49,722 nt of DNA from Streptomyces sp. STR69 (GTDB taxonomy: Bacteria; Actinomycetota; Actinomycetes; Streptomycetales; Streptomycetaceae): positions 1-49,722 of the forward strand of contig NZ_JALJRY010000049.1 of NCBI RefSeq assembly GCF_024519455.1, written 5' to 3'. Positions within the stretch are counted from its first letter, which is position 1; every line of letters begins with the position of its first letter. The translations under genes were made by a program, and so were the position numbers. The notes under the pieces were generated by a model. That model worked only from the letters and a program-made list of their open reading frames with translations. It was not told the DNA's origin and did no database searches. This document shows, one piece after another, positions 1 to 7,699 of the stretch.

Positions 1-188
1 CCCGGCCGCTCGCTCGCTTCTAAGACGGGCTGGAGCGGACCTAGTCAAGGGTGACCCGGAGGGTCATCGGCGTAGCCGACGCGTAGCGAAGCGGAGCGCC
101 CTTTACTCGGTCCGTGGAAGCCCGACACTGGCAAAGAAGCGAGTGGCCAACCAGCACCTTCAAAACACCGACAGCACGAACCCCGGCG
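1..188. other. Intergenic region with nested hairpins
   Basis: No gene is recognised here. The stretch can fold into a multibranched structure. Bases 44-51 pair with 99-106 with one mismatch and enclose a TGACCC/GGGTCA hairpin (52-66, loop GGA) and a TCGGC/GCCGA hairpin (67-79, loop GTA). A GCG-rich repetitive segment (80-98) follows. It lies downstream of the peptide transporter gene, which is on the minus strand, so it could act in transcription termination. A structured repeat or small RNA is an alternative. The fold is seen by eye only. Confidence 0.4.
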
Positions 189-1685
189 TCAGTGCACATC
201 CCCCATGAGCTCCCGCACCTTCTTCCGGTACATCCACACCGCCGCACCCGCGAGCACCGCAAGCACCGCCTGCAACGCGACGATGCCCGTCTTGTTCAGG
301 TCCACTCCGGCGATCGACAGCAGACCCGTCGTCGCGTCGCCCGCCGTGACCGCGAGGAACCAGACGCCCATCATCTGGGAGGCGTACTTGGCCGGAGCCA
401 TCTTCGTGGTGACCGACAGGCCGACGGGGGAGAGGGTCAGTTCGCCGACCGTCTGGACGAAGTAGATCGCCACGAGCCACATCGCCGCCGCCTTGTGACC
501 GCCGTCGGCGATCGCGAGCGGGGCCAGGAAGAGGAAGAAGGACGCGCCGATCAGGATCAGGCCCATCGCGAACTTCGTCGCCGTGCTCGGCTCCTTGCCG
601 CGGCGGGCCAGGGCCAGCCAGGCCCAGGCGAAGACCGGGGCGAGGGCCATGATGAGGACCGGGTTGACCGACTGGTACCAGGAGACCGGGAAGTCCCAGC
701 CGAACACGGTGTTCTTCGCGGAGGAGTCGGCGAACAGGGACACCGTCGAGCCGCCCTGGTCGTAGATCATCCAGAACACGGCCGCGGCGACGAAGAACCA
801 GATGTACGCGGACATCTTCGACTGGTCGGCGCGGTCGAGGGTCCTGTCGCGCTTGATGCGGGCGATGACCAGCACCGGGATGAGCAGACCGGCGACGGTG
901 ATGGGGACCAGCAGCCAGTTCAGCGTGTAGTGGCCGGAGAAGCCGACGACCGCGTAGAAGACGATCGCGACGGCCGCCCAGAGACCCGACTTGCGCAGCG
1001 TGGCCGCCTTCTCCTCGGCGGACAGCGGCGTGGGGACGACGTCCGAGCGGGAGCTGAGGTGGCGGGTGCCCAGCAGGTACTGCGCGAGGCCCAGCGCCAT
1101 GCCGACCGCGGCGAGCGCGAAGCCGAGGTGCCAGTTGACGTTCTCGCCGACGGTGCCGATGACCAGTGGTGCGGCGAACGCGCCGACGTTGATGCCGATG
1201 TAGAAGAGGGTGAAGCCGCCGTCGCGGCGCGGGTCGTCGGGGCCCTCGTAGAGGTGGCCGACCATCGTGGAGATGTTGGCCTTCAGGAGACCCGAGCCGA
1301 TCGCCACCAGGCCGAGGCCCGCGAAGAACGTGCCCGAGGTGGGGAGGGCGAGCGTGAGGTGGCCGAGCATGATGATCACGCCGGCGACCGCGACGGTCCT
1401 GCGGGGGCCGAGGACGCGGTCCGCGAACCAGCCGCCGGGCAGGGCGAGCAGGTACACGAGGGACAGGTACACCGAGTAGATCGCGGTAGCGGTGGCCGCA
1501 CTCAGGTGGAGGCCGCCGGGGGCGACCAGGTACAGGGGGAGCAGGGCCCTCATGCCGTAGTAGGAGAAGCGCTCCCACATCTCGGTCATGAAGAGCGTGG
1601 TCAGTCCGCGGGGGTGGCCGAAGAAGGTCTTCTCGGAACCGGGGGTGCCCGGAGTCACCGAGTCCTTCGTCAGGCTGGACGCCAT
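189..1685 (-). CDS. POT/PTR2 family proton-dependent oligopeptide transporter
   Basis: This is a 498-residue polytopic membrane protein of the proton-coupled oligopeptide transporter family (MFS superfamily), expected to import di- and tripeptides across the cytoplasmic membrane. The family ExxER motif is in the first helix (TEMWERFSYYG, about residue 30), and the second signature (FTLFYIGINVGAFAAP) lies near residue 165. About 14 hydrophobic segments follow to the C terminus. The start is the ATG at 1685, which gives MASSLTKD; an upstream in-frame ATG at 1778 would add 31 residues that do not look like the family. It is transcribed away from the two-component system, and the 330-bp gap between them holds a T-rich hairpin that could attenuate it. 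Peptide uptake fits the two M19 dipeptidase-family genes a few kb away, but that link is inference. Confidence 0.93.
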   Translation of the reverse strand: MASSLTKDSVTPGTPGSEKTFFGHPRGLTTLFMTEMWERFSYYGMRALLPLYLVAPGGLHLSAATATAIYSVYLSLVYLLALPGGWFADRVLGPRRTVAVAGVIIMLGHLTLALPTSGTFFAGLGLVAIGSGLLKANISTMVGHLYEGPDDPRRDGGFTLFYIGINVGAFAAPLVIGTVGENVNWHLGFALAAVGMALGLAQYLLGTRHLSSRSDVVPTPLSAEEKAATLRKSGLWAAVAIVFYAVVGFSGHYTLNWLLVPITVAGLLIPVLVIARIKRDRTLDRADQSKMSAYIWFFVAAAVFWMIYDQGGSTVSLFADSSAKNTVFGWDFPVSWYQSVNPVLIMALAPVFAWAWLALARRGKEPSTATKFAMGLILIGASFFLFLAPLAIADGGHKAAAMWLVAIYFVQTVGELTLSPVGLSVTTKMAPAKYASQMMGVWFLAVTAGDATTGLLSIAGVDLNKTGIVALQAVLAVLAGAAVWMYRKKVRELMGDVH

Positions 1686-2017
1686 GGTCGATCCTTGCTG
1701 GTCGGGCCTTGTTGGCCGGGGGCCGCACACAAAAAAGACCTTCAGCAGTAAATGCTCGCCAAAGGTCCCCGGTGCCACTACAAGCGGTCAGGTCACCATA
1801 CGGCAGGACACTGCCGGATATGGAAGGACTTGAGGCGCGGATCACAGGGAGAAGTGGAACCGCAGGCGCCGATTCGAAGGTGGATATCAGGATGACACCC
1901 CACAGGCACAGGTTCCGACCACATCCTTCACCGGAGCACACCCGTCTTGCCCCAAGGTAAGAATCACTCGTGGCGATCACACCCCGACCGCTGTCCGAGG
2001 CGGACTACCATCACCTC
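1686..2017. other. Divergent intergenic region, transporter / response regulator
   Basis: A gene-free stretch of 332 bases between divergent genes, which must hold both promoters. It contains the T6-tailed hairpin at 1731-1766 on the minus strand and a small CGGCAG/CTGCCG stem near 1801-1816. I could not identify a convincing -35/-10 pair by eye. No coding frame here looks real. Confidence 0.5.
1731..1766 (-). promoter_or_regulatory. Candidate 5' UTR attenuator/terminator hairpin before the peptide transporter
   Basis: Read on the minus strand, ACCTT ... AGCA-TTTAC-TGCT ... AAGGT is followed by CTTTTTT, about 45 bases before the transporter ATG. A run of six T is unusual in DNA this GC-rich, and a hairpin plus T-run is the form of an intrinsic terminator. 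The stem is short and interrupted, so stability is uncertain. Confidence 0.35.
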
Positions 2018-2695
2018 ATGACCCGTGTACTGCTCGCCGAGGACGACGCGTCCATCTCGGAGCCGCTGGCCCGCGCTTTGCGACGGGAAGGTTACGAGGT
2101 CGAGGTGCGCGAGGACGGACCGACAGCGCTCGATGCCGGCATCCAGGGCGGCATCGACCTGTGTGTCCTGGACCTGGGCCTGCCCGGCATGGACGGCCTT
2201 GAAGTGGCCCGCCGACTGCGCGCCGAAGGCCACACCGTCCCCATCCTCATCCTGACCGCGCGCGCCGACGAGGTGGACACCGTCGTAGGCCTCGACGCGG
2301 GCGCCGACGACTACGTGACCAAACCCTTCCGGCTCGCCGAACTGCTCGCCCGTGTCCGGGCCCTGCTCCGGCGCGGCGCCGCCGAGCCCGCGCAGCCGCC
2401 CGCCACGCACGGCGTCCGGATCGACGTCGAGTCGCACCGTGCGTGGATGGGCGACGAGGAACTCCAGCTCACCGCCAAGGAGTTCGACCTGCTGCGGGTG
2501 CTCGTGCGGGACGCCGGGCGGGTGGTGACCCGTGACCAGTTGATGCGCGAGGTCTGGGACACCACGTGGTGGTCGTCCACCAAGACCCTCGACATGCACA
2601 TCTCCTGGCTGCGCAAGAAGCTCGGCGACGACGCGGCCAACCCCCGGTACATCGCCACGGTGCGGGGTGTCGGGTTCCGTTTCGAGAAGAGCTAG
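2018..2695 (+). CDS. OmpR/PhoB-family response regulator
   Basis: A 225-residue two-component response regulator and DNA-binding transcription factor. The N-terminal receiver domain (about 1-115) has the acidic pair E8-D9-D10, the phosphoacceptor D52 in VLDLGLPGMDG, and the conserved Lys in DYVTKPF. The C-terminal winged helix (about 130-225) shows the typical LTAKEFDLLRVL and TLDMHISWLRKKLG segments. The ATG at 2018 gives the usual MTRVLLAEDD start; an in-frame start at 1970 would add 16 residues with no family support. The histidine kinase gene starts 6 bases downstream of the stop, so the two are co-transcribed and form a cognate pair. The target genes cannot be read from the sequence; the divergent peptide transporter is a possible target. 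Confidence 0.95.
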   Translation: MTRVLLAEDDASISEPLARALRREGYEVEVREDGPTALDAGIQGGIDLCVLDLGLPGMDGLEVARRLRAEGHTVPILILTARADEVDTVVGLDAGADDYVTKPFRLAELLARVRALLRRGAAEPAQPPATHGVRIDVESHRAWMGDEELQLTAKEFDLLRVLVRDAGRVVTRDQLMREVWDTTWWSSTKTLDMHISWLRKKLGDDAANPRYIATVRGVGFRFEKS

Positions 2696-2701
2696 CACCC
2701 C

Positions 2702-3979
2702 GTGCGCCGTCGGCTCATCCAGTCCACGCTCGCCGTGGTGCTCGTGGTCATCGCCGTGTTCGGTGTGTCCCTTGTCATCGTCGAGACGCGCACGATCAGC
2801 AACAGCGCCCAGGAACGTGTGGATTCCGAGGCGCTCCGGCTGGCGAGCATCGTGGACAGCCGGATCCTCGGCGCGGAGATCGTCGACTCGGAGGTGCTGC
2901 GCACGCAGGTCACGGAGGATCGCTACGCCGTGATCCGCATCCCGGGCGACCCGGTGATCGAGGTCGGCACCAAGCCGACGGGTGATGTCATCCACTCCAC
3001 AGCCAAGGGCGAGGAGGGCGAGACGGTCACCGTGGTGGAGCCGCGCTCGAACGTCACCCGCGAGGTCGGGCGGACGCTGCTCATCATCGGCGCCGTGGCG
3101 CTGCTCGCCGTGGTGGCCGCCGTACTGCTCGCGGTACGGCAGGCCAACCGGCTCGCCTCGCCGCTCACCGACCTCGCGGAGACCGCCGAGCGGCTGGGTT
3201 CCGGTGACCCGCGGCCCCGGCACAAGCGGTACAGCGTCCCGGAGCTGGACCGGGTCGCCGATGTCCTCGACTCCTCCGCCGAGCGCATCGCCCGCATGCT
3301 CACCGCCGAGCGCAGACTCGCCGCCGACGCCTCGCACCAGTTGCGTACGCCGTTGACCGCGCTGTCCATGCGCCTTGAGGAGATCACCCTCACGGACGAC
3401 CCGGACACGGTGAAGGAGGAGGCGACGATCGCGCTCACGCAGGTCGAGCGGCTCACCGACGTCGTGGAGCGGCTGCTGACCAACGCGCGTGACCCCCGTA
3501 CCGGCTCCGCCGTCTCCTTCGACCTCGACGAGGTCATCCAGCAGCAGCTCGCCGAGTGGCGGCCCGCCTACCGCAGCTCCGGCCGCGCGATCGTCAGTTC
3601 CGGCAAGCGGCATCTGCAGGCTGTCGGCACTCCGGGCGCGGTCGCCCAGGTGCTGGCCGCGCTGATCGAGAACTCCCTGATGCACGGTGGTGGCACGGTC
3701 GCCCTGCGCACCCGGGTCACCGGCAATCAGGCCGTCGTGGAGGTCACGGACGAGGGTCCGGGGGTTCCGACCGATCTCGGTGCGCGGATCTTCGAGCGGA
3801 CGATCAGCGGCCGCAACTCCACGGGGATCGGCCTTGCGGTCGCCCGTGACCTCGCGGAGGCGGACGGCGGCCGGCTGGAGATGCTGCAGCTGCAGCCGCC
3901 GGTGTTCGGGCTGTTCCTCTCGCGTACGGCGCCGACGAAGCGGCTGCCTGTGCAGGACGAGGAGCCCACGGTCCGCTGA
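2702..3979 (+). CDS. Sensor histidine kinase, cognate to the upstream regulator
   Basis: A 425-residue membrane sensor kinase starting at GTG. TM1 is about residues 8-27, followed by an extracytoplasmic sensor loop (28-123), TM2 (about 124-146), a HAMP linker, and a dimerisation/H-box helix with phospho-His at about H212 (ADASHQLRTPLTAL). The ATPase domain has an N box (IENSLMHGGG), G1 (DEGPGVP) and G2 (STGIGLAVARDL). It phosphorylates the response regulator encoded immediately upstream. The sensor loop, roughly 95 residues, is rich in acidic and Val residues and gives no clue to the ligand. The gene ends 22 bases from the convergent GtrA gene. Confidence 0.94.
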   Translation: MRRRLIQSTLAVVLVVIAVFGVSLVIVETRTISNSAQERVDSEALRLASIVDSRILGAEIVDSEVLRTQVTEDRYAVIRIPGDPVIEVGTKPTGDVIHSTAKGEEGETVTVVEPRSNVTREVGRTLLIIGAVALLAVVAAVLLAVRQANRLASPLTDLAETAERLGSGDPRPRHKRYSVPELDRVADVLDSSAERIARMLTAERRLAADASHQLRTPLTALSMRLEEITLTDDPDTVKEEATIALTQVERLTDVVERLLTNARDPRTGSAVSFDLDEVIQQQLAEWRPAYRSSGRAIVSSGKRHLQAVGTPGAVAQVLAALIENSLMHGGGTVALRTRVTGNQAVVEVTDEGPGVPTDLGARIFERTISGRNSTGIGLAVARDLAEADGGRLEMLQLQPPVFGLFLSRTAPTKRLPVQDEEPTVR

Positions 3980-4001
3980 GAGCGGCGACGGGCGGGGTGG
4001 T

Positions 4002-4544
4002 TCAGCTCACGTGCTGCTTGGGGCGGGGCAGCGGCCTCGGCTCCGGGAAGGCCTCAGCGACCGGGGCCCCGGCTTCTTCCTCGGCCGGCAGCGCCTTGAA
4101 CACCCAGGTGCGGTACGACCAGAAGCGGAACAGTGTGGCGATGCCGATGCCGAGCACCTTGAAGACGTTGCGCTGCAGCGAGCTGTCCCAGCCGAAGCCG
4201 TAGATCGCCGCGAACAGGACGCCGTTCTCGATGACCAGGCCGACCAGGCTGAACGCCAGGAACAGGGTGAGTTCCTTGGTGCGGGCGCTCTTGTCGCGGT
4301 CGCGGTAGGTGAAGTAGCGGAAGCCGACGTAGTTGCACGCGATGGCGACGACGGTGGCGATCACGTTGGCGCGCACGGCCTGCAGGCTGGTCAGATGCCA
4401 CAGCAGGTTGGAGACCGCGAAGTTCACCACGGTGCCCACCACGCCCACCGCGCCGAACTTGGCGACCTCGCGCGCGAGCCGTTTGAAAGGCCCTTCGGAA
4501 CCACGTTCCATGGGTGTGCAGGCCCCTGTCATCTCGGGTGTCAT
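4002..4544 (-). CDS. GtrA-like membrane protein (polyprenyl-phosphate sugar flippase family)
   Basis: A small membrane protein of up to 180 residues with four hydrophobic segments in the GtrA/DPMS-like pattern: AKFGAVGVVGTVVNFAVSNLL, ANVIATVVAIACNYV, FLAFSLVGLVIENGVLFAA and FKVLGIGIATLFRFWSYR. GtrA proteins are thought to flip or help transfer lipid-linked sugars used in cell-surface glycans. The start is uncertain: the ATG at 4511 has AGGGG 11 bases upstream and gives MERGSEGPFKRL, whereas 4544 and 4532 have little ribosome-binding sequence. It is divergent from purK, as in the equivalent mycobacterial locus (established synteny, from memory). The C-terminal tail is charged and proline-rich. 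Confidence 0.85.
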   Translation of the reverse strand: MTPEMTGACTPMERGSEGPFKRLAREVAKFGAVGVVGTVVNFAVSNLLWHLTSLQAVRANVIATVVAIACNYVGFRYFTYRDRDKSARTKELTLFLAFSLVGLVIENGVLFAAIYGFGWDSSLQRNVFKVLGIGIATLFRFWSYRTWVFKALPAEEEAGAPVAEAFPEPRPLPRPKQHVS

Positions 4545-4675
4545 CGCGGATTCGTCGACCCAGCCATGCTAACCATCGCATTCCTCCGCCGCCCGTGAAG
4601 CCGCTCACAGGTCGGGAAGAGACCCGGAAAAGAACGGTAAGAGGTACGGAAATCGGGCCGCCGTGGCGTGACCGA

Positions 4676-4681
4676 TACCCT
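4676..4681 (+). promoter_or_regulatory. -10 element for leaderless purK
   Basis: TACCCT fits the actinobacterial TANNNT -10 and ends 6 bases before the purK GTG, so the transcript would begin at or next to the start codon. No good -35 is visible. It supports the GTG at 4688 as the start in the absence of a properly spaced ribosome-binding site. Confidence 0.5.
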
Positions 4682-4687
4682 GGGGGA

Positions 4688-5827
4688 GTGACGTTCCCGG
4701 TAGTCGGCATGGTCGGCGGGGGGCAGCTCGCTCGTATGACACACGAGGCGGGCATCCCGCTCGGCATCAGATTCAAGCTCCTCAGTGACACCCCTCAGGA
4801 TTCCGCGGCGCAGGTCGTCGGCGATGTCGTCATCGGCGACTACCGCGACCTCGACACGCTGCGTGACTTCGCGCGGGGCTGCGATGTGATCACCTTCGAT
4901 CACGAACACGTACCCACCGAGCATCTGCGCGCCCTGGAGGCGGACGGCATCCCCGTGCGCCCGGGCCCGGACGCGCTCGTGCACGCCCAGGACAAGGGTG
5001 TGATGCGGGCGAAGCTCGTCGAGATCGGTGTGCCGTGCCCTAGGCACCGCATCGTCGCCGACCCGGCGGACGTGGTCGCCTTCGCGGAGGAAGGGGACGG
5101 CTTCCCGGTCGTCCTCAAGACCGTCCGCGGCGGCTACGACGGCAAGGGCGTGTGGGTCGTCGACTCCGTGGAGGAGGCTGCCGAGCCCTTCCGGGCCGGT
5201 GTCCCCGTGCTCGCCGAGGAGAAGGTCGACTTCGTGCGGGAGCTGGCGGCGAACGTCGTCCGCTCCCCGCACGGCCAGGCCGTCGCCTACCCGGTCGTCG
5301 AGTCCCAGCAGGTGAACGGCGTCTGCGACACGGTCATCGCGCCCGCCCCCGACCTCGACGAGTCCCTCGCCCTCCAGGCGGAGGAGATGGCGCTGCGCAT
5401 CGCCAAGGAGCTCGGGGTCGTCGGCCATCTCGCCGTCGAGCTGTTCCAGACCGCGGACGGCCGCATTCTCGTCAACGAACTCGCCATGCGCCCGCACAAC
5501 TCCGGTCACTGGACCCAGGACGGCGCGATCACCAGCCAGTTCGCCAACCACGTCCGCGCGGTCCTCGACCTCCCGCTGGGCGACCCGCGCGCCCGCGCCC
5601 CCTGGACCGTCATGTGCAACGTGTTGGGCGGCGACTACCCGGACATGTACTCCGCGTATCTGCACTGCATGGCCCGCGACCCCCAGCTGAAGATCCACAT
5701 GTACGGCAAGGACGTGAAGCCCGGCCGCAAGGTGGGCCACGTCAACACCTACGGCACCGACCTGGCCGACGTCCTGGACCGCGCCCGCCACGCAGCCGGC
5801 TATCTGAGAGGCACGATCACCGAATGA
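4688..5827 (+). CDS. purK: N5-carboxyaminoimidazole ribonucleotide synthase PurK
   Basis: A 379-residue ATP-grasp enzyme. It uses ATP and bicarbonate to convert AIR to N5-CAIR in de novo purine synthesis, in the cytoplasm. The N terminus (VGMVGGGQLARM) is the family glycine-rich start. The ATP-grasp core has FPVVLKTVRGGYDGKGVWVV, VDFVRELAANVVR and the metal-binding ELAMRPHNSGHWTQDG segment. The start is the GTG at 4688; in-frame codons upstream do not resemble the family. The stop overlaps the purE ATG (ATGA), so the two genes are translationally coupled. Confidence 0.97.
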   Translation: MTFPVVGMVGGGQLARMTHEAGIPLGIRFKLLSDTPQDSAAQVVGDVVIGDYRDLDTLRDFARGCDVITFDHEHVPTEHLRALEADGIPVRPGPDALVHAQDKGVMRAKLVEIGVPCPRHRIVADPADVVAFAEEGDGFPVVLKTVRGGYDGKGVWVVDSVEEAAEPFRAGVPVLAEEKVDFVRELAANVVRSPHGQAVAYPVVESQQVNGVCDTVIAPAPDLDESLALQAEEMALRIAKELGVVGHLAVELFQTADGRILVNELAMRPHNSGHWTQDGAITSQFANHVRAVLDLPLGDPRARAPWTVMCNVLGGDYPDMYSAYLHCMARDPQLKIHMYGKDVKPGRKVGHVNTYGTDLADVLDRARHAAGYLRGTITE

Positions 5828-6366
5828 GCTCCGTCGCAGGACCCGTCGTAGGAATCGTCATGGGGTCGGACTCCGACTGGCCCGTCATGGAGGCCGCCGC
5901 GCAGGCGCTCGACGAGTTCGAGATCGCCTACGAGGTCGACGTCGTCTCCGCGCACCGCATGCCGCGCGAGATGATCACGTACGGCGAGCAGGCCGACGGC
6001 CGCGGCCTCAAGGTGATCATCGCGGGCGCGGGCGGTGCCGCCCACCTCCCGGGCATGCTGGCCTCGGTGACCCCGCTGCCGGTGATCGGCGTCCCCGTAC
6101 CGCTGAAGTACCTGGACGGCATGGACTCGCTGCTCTCCATCGTGCAGATGCCGGCCGGTGTCCCCGTCGCCACCGTCTCGGTCGCCGGCGCGCGCAACGC
6201 GGGCCTGCTCGCCGCCCGCATCCTGGCCACCCACGACGAGGAACTCCTCGTCCGTATGCGGGAGTTCCAGCAGGAGCTGAACGACCAGGCCACCGAGAAG
6301 GGCAAGCGGCTGCGCGCCAAGGTCGAGAGCGGCGCCGGCGGCAGCGGCTTCGGCTTCGGGAAGTGA
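5824..6366 (+). CDS. purE: N5-CAIR mutase PurE (class I)
   Basis: A 180-residue enzyme that isomerises N5-CAIR to CAIR, the step after PurK. Class I PurE motifs are present: VGIVMGSDSDWPVM for phosphate binding, VVSAHRMP with the catalytic His, and IIAGAGGAAHLPGM. The ATG lies inside the purK stop (ATGA overlap). The C terminus ends in a short Gly/Phe-rich tail. The stop overlaps the GTG of the dipeptidase gene (GTGA), so purK, purE and the dipeptidase form one translationally coupled run. Confidence 0.97.
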   Translation: MSSVAGPVVGIVMGSDSDWPVMEAAAQALDEFEIAYEVDVVSAHRMPREMITYGEQADGRGLKVIIAGAGGAAHLPGMLASVTPLPVIGVPVPLKYLDGMDSLLSIVQMPAGVPVATVSVAGARNAGLLAARILATHDEELLVRMREFQQELNDQATEKGKRLRAKVESGAGGSGFGFGK

Positions 6367-7568
6367 CCGGGATGACGGGGACGACGGGGACGACGTCACT
6401 CGGTCAGGCCCGGGAACTGCTCCGTGAGTTCCCGGTCGTCGACGGGCACAACGACCTGCCCTGGGCGCTGCGCAACCAGGTCGGCTACGACCTCGACGCC
6501 CGCGACATCGCCGTACACCAGAACGCGCATCTGCACACCGACCTCCCGCGGCTGCGCGAGGGCGGGGTCGGTGCGCAGTACTGGTCGGTGTACGTCCGCT
6601 CGGACCTGCCCGACCCGGTGCCGATGACGCTCGAACAGATCGACTGCGTACGGCAGTTGCTGGCCCGCTATCCGCAGGACCTGGCGCCCGCGCTGACCGC
6701 CGCGGACATGGAGTCGGCGCGCGCGGAGGGCCGTATCGCCTCGCTGATGGGTGCGGAGGGCGGGCATTCGATCGCCAACTCCCTCGGTACGTTGCGGGGG
6801 TTGTACGCCCTCGGCGTCCGCTACATGACGCTCACCCACAACGACAACGTGGCGTGGGCGGACTCGGCGACGGACGAACCGGGGGTCGGCGGACTGTCGG
6901 CGTTCGGCCGGGCGGTCGTGCGGGAGATGAACCGCGAGGGCATGCTCGTCGACCTCTCGCACGTGGCGGCGACGACGATGCGCGACGCGTTGGACGAGAC
7001 GAGCGCGCCGGTGATCTTCTCGCACTCGTCGGCGCGGGCCGTCTGTGATCACCCGCGCAACATCCCGGACGACGTGCTGGAGCGGCTGCCCGCCAACGGC
7101 GGTATGGCGATGGTGACGTTCGTGCCGAAGTTCGTGCTCCAGGCGGCCGTCGACTGGACGGCCGCCGCCGACGACAACATGCGCGCGCACGGGCTGCACC
7201 ACCTGGAGACCACCGCCGAGGCGATGAAGGTGCACCGCGCCTTCGAGGAGCTCAACCCGCGTCCGGTCGCCACCGTCTCCACGGTCGCCGACCACCTCGA
7301 CCACATGCGCGAGGCCGCGGGCGTCGACCACCTCGGCATCGGCGGCGACTACGACGGGACGGCCTTCACCCCGGACGGGCTGAACGACGTCTCGGGCTAT
7401 CCGAACCTCATCGCGGAACTGCTGGACCGCGGCTGGTCCAGGACCGACCTGGCCAAGCTGACCTGGCAGAACGCGGTACGGGTGCTGGGCGCGGCGGAGG
7501 ACGTGGCGCGGGACGTCCAGGCGACGCGGGGGCCGTCCAACGCGACGATCCAGTCGCTGGACGGCTGA
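6363..7568 (+). CDS. Membrane-dipeptidase-family (M19, renal-type) dipeptidase
   Basis: A 401-residue binuclear zinc amidohydrolase-fold dipeptidase, cleaving L-Xaa-L/D-Xaa dipeptides. Every family ligand is present: H29 and D31 (VDGHNDLPW), E132 (MGAEGGH), H200 (DLSHVAA), H221 (FSHSSAR), R232 (DHPRNIPD) and D329 (GGDYDG). From memory this is the orthologue of Sco3058 of S. coelicolor, a structurally characterised bacterial relative of human renal dipeptidase. The spacing between ligands is preserved, with an N-terminal offset of about nine residues. The GTG start overlaps the purE stop; an ATG three codons later is an alternative. There is no signal peptide, so it is cytoplasmic. It is followed 131 bases later by an inactive-looking paralog. 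Confidence 0.95.
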   Translation: MTGMTGTTGTTSLGQARELLREFPVVDGHNDLPWALRNQVGYDLDARDIAVHQNAHLHTDLPRLREGGVGAQYWSVYVRSDLPDPVPMTLEQIDCVRQLLARYPQDLAPALTAADMESARAEGRIASLMGAEGGHSIANSLGTLRGLYALGVRYMTLTHNDNVAWADSATDEPGVGGLSAFGRAVVREMNREGMLVDLSHVAATTMRDALDETSAPVIFSHSSARAVCDHPRNIPDDVLERLPANGGMAMVTFVPKFVLQAAVDWTAAADDNMRAHGLHHLETTAEAMKVHRAFEELNPRPVATVSTVADHLDHMREAAGVDHLGIGGDYDGTAFTPDGLNDVSGYPNLIAELLDRGWSRTDLAKLTWQNAVRVLGAAEDVARDVQATRGPSNATIQSLDG

Positions 7569-7699
7569 GGAACGGGGTGACCGGCGCGGCGCGGGAGTGC
7601 CCACTTCCGCGCCGTACCCCGAACGCCCCGCCCACCAGGAAGCCCCCTCGTCGGCGTGCGACGGTGACCGTACTGCCGTAACGACGTACGGAGCCCGCC

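Noticed and set aside
41..110. tRNA gene suggested by a cloverleaf-like fold
   Set aside because: There is no GTTCGA T-loop, no recognisable anticodon arm and no proper acceptor stem.
114..1751. A 545-codon plus-strand open frame opposite the peptide transporter
   Set aside because: Highly charged, repetitive Arg/Asp/Glu/Gly sequence without any fold or family; the minus strand encodes a clear POT transporter.
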